From: Cryptococcus deneoformans JEC21
Lineage: Eukaryota > Basidiomycota > Tremellomycetes > Tremellales > Cryptococcaceae
Length of the DNA: 15,000 nt
NCBI RefSeq assembly: GCF_000091045.1
Contig: NC_006686.1
Location: 1,052,501-1,067,500, forward strand
Reading direction: 5' to 3'
Every line of letters starts with the position of its first letter. The first letter of the stretch is position 1. Under the pieces are notes generated by a model. The model saw only the letters and a list, made by a program, of their open reading frames with translations, did no database searches and was not told the origin of the DNA. The position numbers were made by a program, and so were the translations under genes. Shown in pieces: positions 9,773 to 15,000 of the stretch.

Positions 9773-9834
9773 CACGTTGTTGGCGGGAAAGTGACAGCCA
9801 GCGCCGGCTCTAGATCTCCATATAAACTCACGTT
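9773..9834 (+). promoter_or_regulatory. Candidate Pho4-type sites flanking the VTC4 TATA box
   Basis: Two CACGTT motifs (9773-9778, preceded by G as in the yeast PHO5 UASp1 core, and 9829-9834) bracket a TATAAA at 9821-9826. VTC genes are PHO-regulated in yeast, and I recall the same for VTC4 in Cryptococcus. The second copy lies downstream of the TATA box and may be inside the transcript, so the first is the better candidate. Confidence 0.45.
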
Positions 9835-9864
9835 TCCTATCCCCCTCTCTTTCCCCATCCCAGC

Positions 9865-12826
9865 ATGAAGTTTGGAAGACGCATAAAGGTCCGTCATCCA
9901 TACACCGCTCGGCGTCCCCTGCTGACCATCCTACACAGGACACCCTCTACTCGGAATGGGCAGACCAGTACATCGACTATGGCGGCCTCAAAAAGCAGAT
10001 CAAGGCCAACCTGCCTTGGAACGATACCGCCGAAGCAGACTTTGTCCAAGCCTTGCAAAACCAGCTCACGAAATGCGAGACGTTTCAGCGCAACAAGTCG
10101 GATGAGCTCATGAACCACATCCAACAGCTCGAGGAGGAAGTCAAGGGGCTCGTCGAAAAGGCTGGGTACAGCGACGGAGGTACTTCCGATGAAGATGATA
10201 GAGCCGAGAACGAGGCGACAACACCCGGCGATGTAGAGAGGAATGTCAGAGACCGCCGGGATGATGATGCGGGCAGTGACGACGACGATGACGATGATGA
10301 AGACGTCTCCAGCGACATGTTAATCGATGCGATCGAGGAGAGATTTAGAGAGCTAGAAGAACAAGTCGCTGTCTTGGTAGCCGACGTACATGACCTGGCG
10401 CTGTTTACAAAACTCAATTTTACAGGGTTTATCAAAATCGTCAAGAAACATGATGTGCGTGACGCTTTACTTTTCTTATGACTTTGGACTGACGAAATAC
10501 CGTATCTAGAAACTTACCGGGTACAATCTAAAGAACACGTTTAATCGCCAAGTTCTCGAAGCCCATCCGTTTTATCGTATGAACTATGACCCGCTCATCG
10601 TCAAGTTGTCAAAATTATTCGACTTGGTGCGCACCCGTGGGCATCCTATTGAAGGTGACGCTTCGGCCGGTGGGAATCAGAATGCGTTCGTCAGGAGCAC
10701 AACTAAATACTGGGTTCGTTTCGGGATACCTTCCTTTACCCATTCCCGCCCCCGTTACTGACAATCACACAAAAAGGTTCACGACGAGAATATCGTCCCG
10801 CTCAAGCTGGCGATCATGAAACATCTACCTGTTCTAGGTAAGCACGCCTCGTTACGTTGGGTCTTTCGTGCTCACCCAGAAACCCAAGTATTCAACCCAA
10901 ACAAAGAGTTCTCTATGGCAGACTCGGCCATCACATCCATCTACTTTGACAATGAAGATCTTGAGCTTTATCTAGGTCGACTGGAGAAGACTGAAGGTGC
11001 AGAGGCTATCCGTATGAGGTGGTACGGTGATGTTACCGGCAATACAGTAGGTCAACCGATCACCTTTTTTTTTACCACTGATGAGCCAGTCACCTAACCA
11101 ATTGTTATCGGTAGATATTCGTAGAGCGCAAGACGCATCGCGAAGATTGGACGGGAGAAAAATCTGTTAAAGAGCGCTTTACTATCAAAGAAGGCAAAAT
11201 GAACGATTTCATAAGTGGGCGGTACACCATGGACGACGAGTTTGACGAGTTGGTCAAAAGGAACAAGAAGACGGAGAAAGAAGTGGAAGGCATGAAACAG
11301 CTGGCAAATGAGGTCCAGTATGCCATCGTCACAAGAAAGCTAAGGCCTGGTAAGTTTCTTCCTCCACCACATACTCTAGGTCTGATCAACACACTCTTCT
11401 AGTCATGCGCACTTTTTACAACCGAACAGCTTTCCAGCTTCCTGGGAACGCCACCGTTCGAATCTCCCTCGATACCGAGCTCACGATGGTTCGCGAAGAC
11501 AACTTTGACGGAGTCGATCGCACCCATGGCAATTGGCGCCGAACGGATCTTGGAATAAACCATCCGTTTGACTCTATCCCGAATTCAGAAAAAGAGCTTT
11601 TCCCCTATGGTGTTCTCGAAGTCAAGTTGGCTACCAAGGTTGGAGAAGAACCACCCCAGTGGATCCGGGACCTGATCAACTCGCACCTGGTAGAGGCAGT
11701 CCCTAAATTCTCCAAATTTATCCACGGATGTGCCAGTCTCCTTTCAGAACGGGTGGACCTCGTACCCTTCTGGCTTCCCCAGATGGACCAGGATATCCGC
11801 AAGCCCGTCAGTGCCAAATCCAAAATACTCATCGAACGACCTCAGTCCAACATCCACTCCAACGCCAGTATGGAGGGGTCTGCTCTCCCGTCGCCTGCCG
11901 CAAAAAGTAGCACCTCTCAAGCCAGCTACCACGAACCGGTCTCAGAAGGTGAAGACGACGAGGAATATCTCGTTCACAAGGCCAAAAACGAGGAAGACCA
12001 TCTGAGACTGCCTTCAGACGTTGCTGCCCAAGCGAGAGCAGCAAGAGAGCATCGAGAGAAATATATAAGGGACGAGGCTGCTCGGCAGGTCGGGATCACC
12101 CATGGCGAAGCCCAAGCCCAAGCCGAAGCCGAAGCCGAGTCATCCGCCGCTGTAAGCTCCTCGCGTCCGGCCAGGCAAAGCCGCAATCAGCAGCAGTATG
12201 ATGCCTCACTCAGAATTGATCCTCTTGCTTCCAGCGATCGCTTTGACAAGAATATGCAGCTGCTTGATGACAAGAGTATGAAAAAGCTTCAAGAGGCGGC
12301 GAAGGATAGACGAGAAGATCAGGTAGAGGAGGGGGAAGAGGAAGAGGAAGAAGATGACGAGGAGGAAGGTGATAGTGAAAGGGTCATCTATGTCGATCAG
12401 TTCAGGGCCCCGCCAGGAAAGAAGATTGCCATTCCAGTCCGAGTTGAACCAAAGGTCGTGTTTGCTGCTGAGCGCACATTCTTAAAGGTAAATGATAGTC
12501 TTTTTTTTACTTTATTTTTTACTTATTTTTTTACTAACTCAAACCTGCAGTGGGCTCATTTTGCAATCCTGCTCTCGGCAGTGTCTATCGGTCTGCTCAA
12601 TTTTATCGATCCTACCGATGCCGTCGGTATGGTGTCTGCCGGCTGCTTCACGTTTACTTCACTTTCAGCCATCCTCTACTGCGGGGGAATGTACGCTTGG
12701 AGAATCCTCAAGATGCGAAAACGCGAAGCAGTTGATTACCACGATAGATGGGGCCCCACAGCCCTTTGCGCTGCGTTGTTGGCCAGTGTAATGGTCAATT
12801 TGGTGCTAAGATTACGAGAGCTCTAA
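9865..12826 (+). CDS. VTC4: Vtc4: SPX-domain vacuolar polyphosphate polymerase
   Basis: Inferred exons are 9865-9888, 9939-10454, 10510-10713, 10777-10837, 10889-11046, 11115-11349, 11403-12487 and 12551-12826. They give 852 aa. The enzyme makes polyphosphate from ATP and passes it into the vacuole or acidocalcisome through the VTC complex. The N-terminal SPX domain (1-180) has MKFGRRIK, Y22 and K26, and the basic FIKIVKKHD helix (K174/K177/K178) that senses inositol pyrophosphates. The catalytic tunnel domain (about 195-545) keeps the residues known for yeast Vtc4 at a constant +46 offset: K246, R310, R312 (RMRWYG), K327 (ERKTH), R407, E472 (VLEVKL) and K504 (PKFSK). This sets it apart from the inactive Vtc2/3 paralogues. 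A disordered acidic linker follows, then three membrane segments (about 762-781, 785-810, 826-850) of the Vtc1/DUF202 type. The protein is longer than yeast Vtc4 (721 aa) because of acidic inserts in SPX and in the linker. Confidence 0.97.
10176..10320 (+). other. Acidic insert inside the VTC4 SPX domain
   Basis: Roughly residues 88-136 are dominated by Asp/Glu, including a run of seven D then E. They lie between the SPX helix with [13 protein letters not shown] and the later helix starting [14 protein letters not shown] domains commonly carry a variable loop here. In this protein it is long and strongly negative, close in sequence to the basic ligand-binding surface. Confidence 0.7.
12107..12139 (+). 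repeat. Hexamer repeat coding (EA/QA) in the VTC4 linker
   Basis: GAAGCC/CAAGCC units in tandem encode alternating Glu/Gln-Ala in the linker between the catalytic tunnel and the membrane domain. The stretch is likely helical or disordered and is a candidate for length variation. Confidence 0.7.
12488..12550 (+). other. VTC4 intron 7, stop-free and 63 nt
   Basis: The donor is GTAAAT and the acceptor CTGCAG, with a T-rich interior. Splicing joins AERTFLK to WAHFAILL, as in yeast Vtc4 (ERTYLSW). The intron length is a multiple of three and it contains no in-frame stop. Retention would add 21 residues rich in Phe directly before the first membrane segment. Confidence 0.8.
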
Positions 12827-12979
12827 AAAAAAACAGGCTCACGTTTTTGCTTTAGGTTCAAAGTACGATTTCCGAGAACTTTATCCAACTATGTAATTTT
12901 GATTTTCCAACCAAAGGGGAAGCTAGAAGACTGTTATGCATGGATTCATTTTCAGATTCAAGTTGCTTGTAAAGATAAT
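12827..12979. other. Convergent 3' intergenic spacer, VTC4/LYS12
   Basis: These 153 bases lie between two stop codons facing each other. A run of nine A follows the VTC4 stop almost at once, and a T-rich stretch with TATGTAATTTTG lies at about 12890-12905. Both 3'UTRs must fit here or overlap. I see no gene or clear AATAAA. Confidence 0.5.
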
Positions 12980-14412
<1,433 letters not shown>

Positions 14413-14598
14413 TGTCGGAGACGTGGTGTTAGCGGTAGAGATAAAAGAGATAGATGGAGATAAAGATAAAAAGATAGACGTAAATCGAGTCCCTTGCTTT
14501 GGACTTTTTTCGGCCGTTTTAATTATTATTTTCGGGCGAGATGCAACGGCGGTCGCCGAGGTTAGATAAGTCCAATTTATATATTTATATGATGTTAT
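14413..14598 (-). other. Stop-free in-frame extension upstream of the LYS12 ATG
   Basis: Reading back from the LYS12 ATG in the same frame gives 62 codons without a stop, bounded by TAA at 14599-14601. There is no in-frame ATG. An ACG at 14515-14517 sits in a strong context (AAA before, G after) and would add 35 residues rich in Ser/Thr with Lys/Arg and one Glu, resembling a mitochondrial presequence. The CT-rich leader alone may explain the lack of stops. Confidence 0.35.
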
Positions 14599-15000
14599 TT
14601 ACCTGCTTGTTATTTATTTATTATTATTTCAGAATTTGATTCCGCCAGGAGTTATGGCTGGGTCGGGTTGTTCTTTCGTTTTCATTTACATACGTAGGGC
14701 CTCCTGCGTGTCCGTCGACTTTTTACAAGTTTCAAGTTTATTTTCACGAGTTTGAGATGCGGGAAGTTTGATTTTTTGCAAGTTTGTCGAAGTGCTGGAA
14801 AATCAGCCCGACAGGGGATGACAAATTTGCTGGGACTGTCTTTTTAACACAAATCATGCCAGCGTGCGTGCCTCATCAGGGAACGCCTCCTCGTGTAATG
14901 CACATCATCATGGTTTGCACTTGTGGAAGCTTGCTGTTGTAGTAGTGAACCTGCCCTCTATTTCAAAAACGGCCGGGCCCCACAGCAAAGACAGGGAAAA
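14413..15000 (-). promoter_or_regulatory. LYS12 upstream region, no other gene seen
   Basis: Next to the LYS12 ATG the gene strand is pyrimidine-rich (TTTATC/CTATC units, 14433-14478), which is typical of a leader. Then comes a very AT-rich block (about 14570-14632, with TATATAAA-like stretches), a plausible core promoter. Farther out (14740-14790) there are several dispersed AAGTTT/GAGTTTG elements on the plus strand. I find no convincing coding frame, RNA gene or mobile element to the window end. Confidence 0.5.

Larger units (their letters stand above)
9585..9864 (+). promoter_or_regulatory. Intergenic: GPB1 3' end and VTC4 promoter
   Basis: This 280-base gap has no gene. The proximal half is the likely GPB1 3'UTR, with a T-rich stretch around 9673-9687 and an AATAAA at 9728-9733. 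The distal half carries VTC4 promoter signals: CACGTT at 9773-9778, a TATAAA at 9821-9826 about 40 bases before the ATG, a second CACGTT at 9829-9834, and then a CT-rich leader. Confidence 0.6.

Noticed and set aside
14433..14478. Cluster of GATA motifs upstream of LYS12 as nitrogen-control sites
   Set aside because: On the gene strand these are the repeated TTTATC/CTATC of a pyrimidine-rich leader within about 70 bases of the ATG. Simple-sequence bias explains them.
14640..15000. A further gene at the right edge
   Set aside because: No open frame with convincing codons, motif or splice pattern. Only dispersed AAGTTT-like words are seen.

Overview
The window is a gene-dense stretch of nuclear DNA from a basidiomycete yeast. 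It most likely comes from Cryptococcus or a close relative in the Tremellales. The evidence is five intron-rich genes with 27 inferred introns, mostly 45-65 nt, with GT..AG ends and CTAAC/CTGAC-type branch points. The gene set also fits: a fungal G-beta subunit very similar to what I recall of Cryptococcus Gpb1 lies directly upstream of a VTC4 polyphosphate polymerase, an order I recall for Cryptococcus. I could not run a search, so the species is inferred.

Layout from left to right: (1) 1-3171 (+), the 3' part of a PHD-finger gene of the CTI6 type (Rpd3L histone deacetylase complex), with its start outside the window. (2) 3501-8220 (+), a large SH3/polyproline protein of the BBC1/MTI1 type (cortical actin patches, type I myosin tails), 1402 aa in 8 exons. 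(3) 8375-9584 (+), the heterotrimeric G-protein beta subunit (GPB1 type), 343 aa in 5 exons. (4) 9865-12826 (+), VTC4, the SPX-domain vacuolar polyphosphate polymerase, 852 aa in 8 exons, with every catalytic residue in place. (5) 12980-14412 (-), LYS12 homoisocitrate dehydrogenase of the alpha-aminoadipate lysine pathway, 370 aa in 6 exons, convergent with VTC4. The remaining 588 bases are the LYS12 upstream region, with no further gene recognised.

All five exon chains were built by hand. Each splice keeps frame and restores a conserved family motif, and four chains give a complete reading frame (CTI6 lacks its start). The genes do not form a pathway. They are neighbours covering chromatin, actin, signalling, phosphate storage and lysine synthesis. 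Intergenic gaps are only 153-330 bp, so promoters and 3' ends must be compact or overlapping.

No novel multi-gene system is visible. The points most worth checking are regulatory. They are a perfect Gcn4-type palindrome inside LYS12 intron 1, and a 62-codon stop-free extension upstream of the LYS12 ATG that could encode a mitochondrial presequence from a non-AUG start. Others are two Pho4-type CACGTT sites around the VTC4 TATA box, a 34-nt intron in GPB1, four stop-free introns whose length is a multiple of three, and a short uORF overlapping the BBC1 start.
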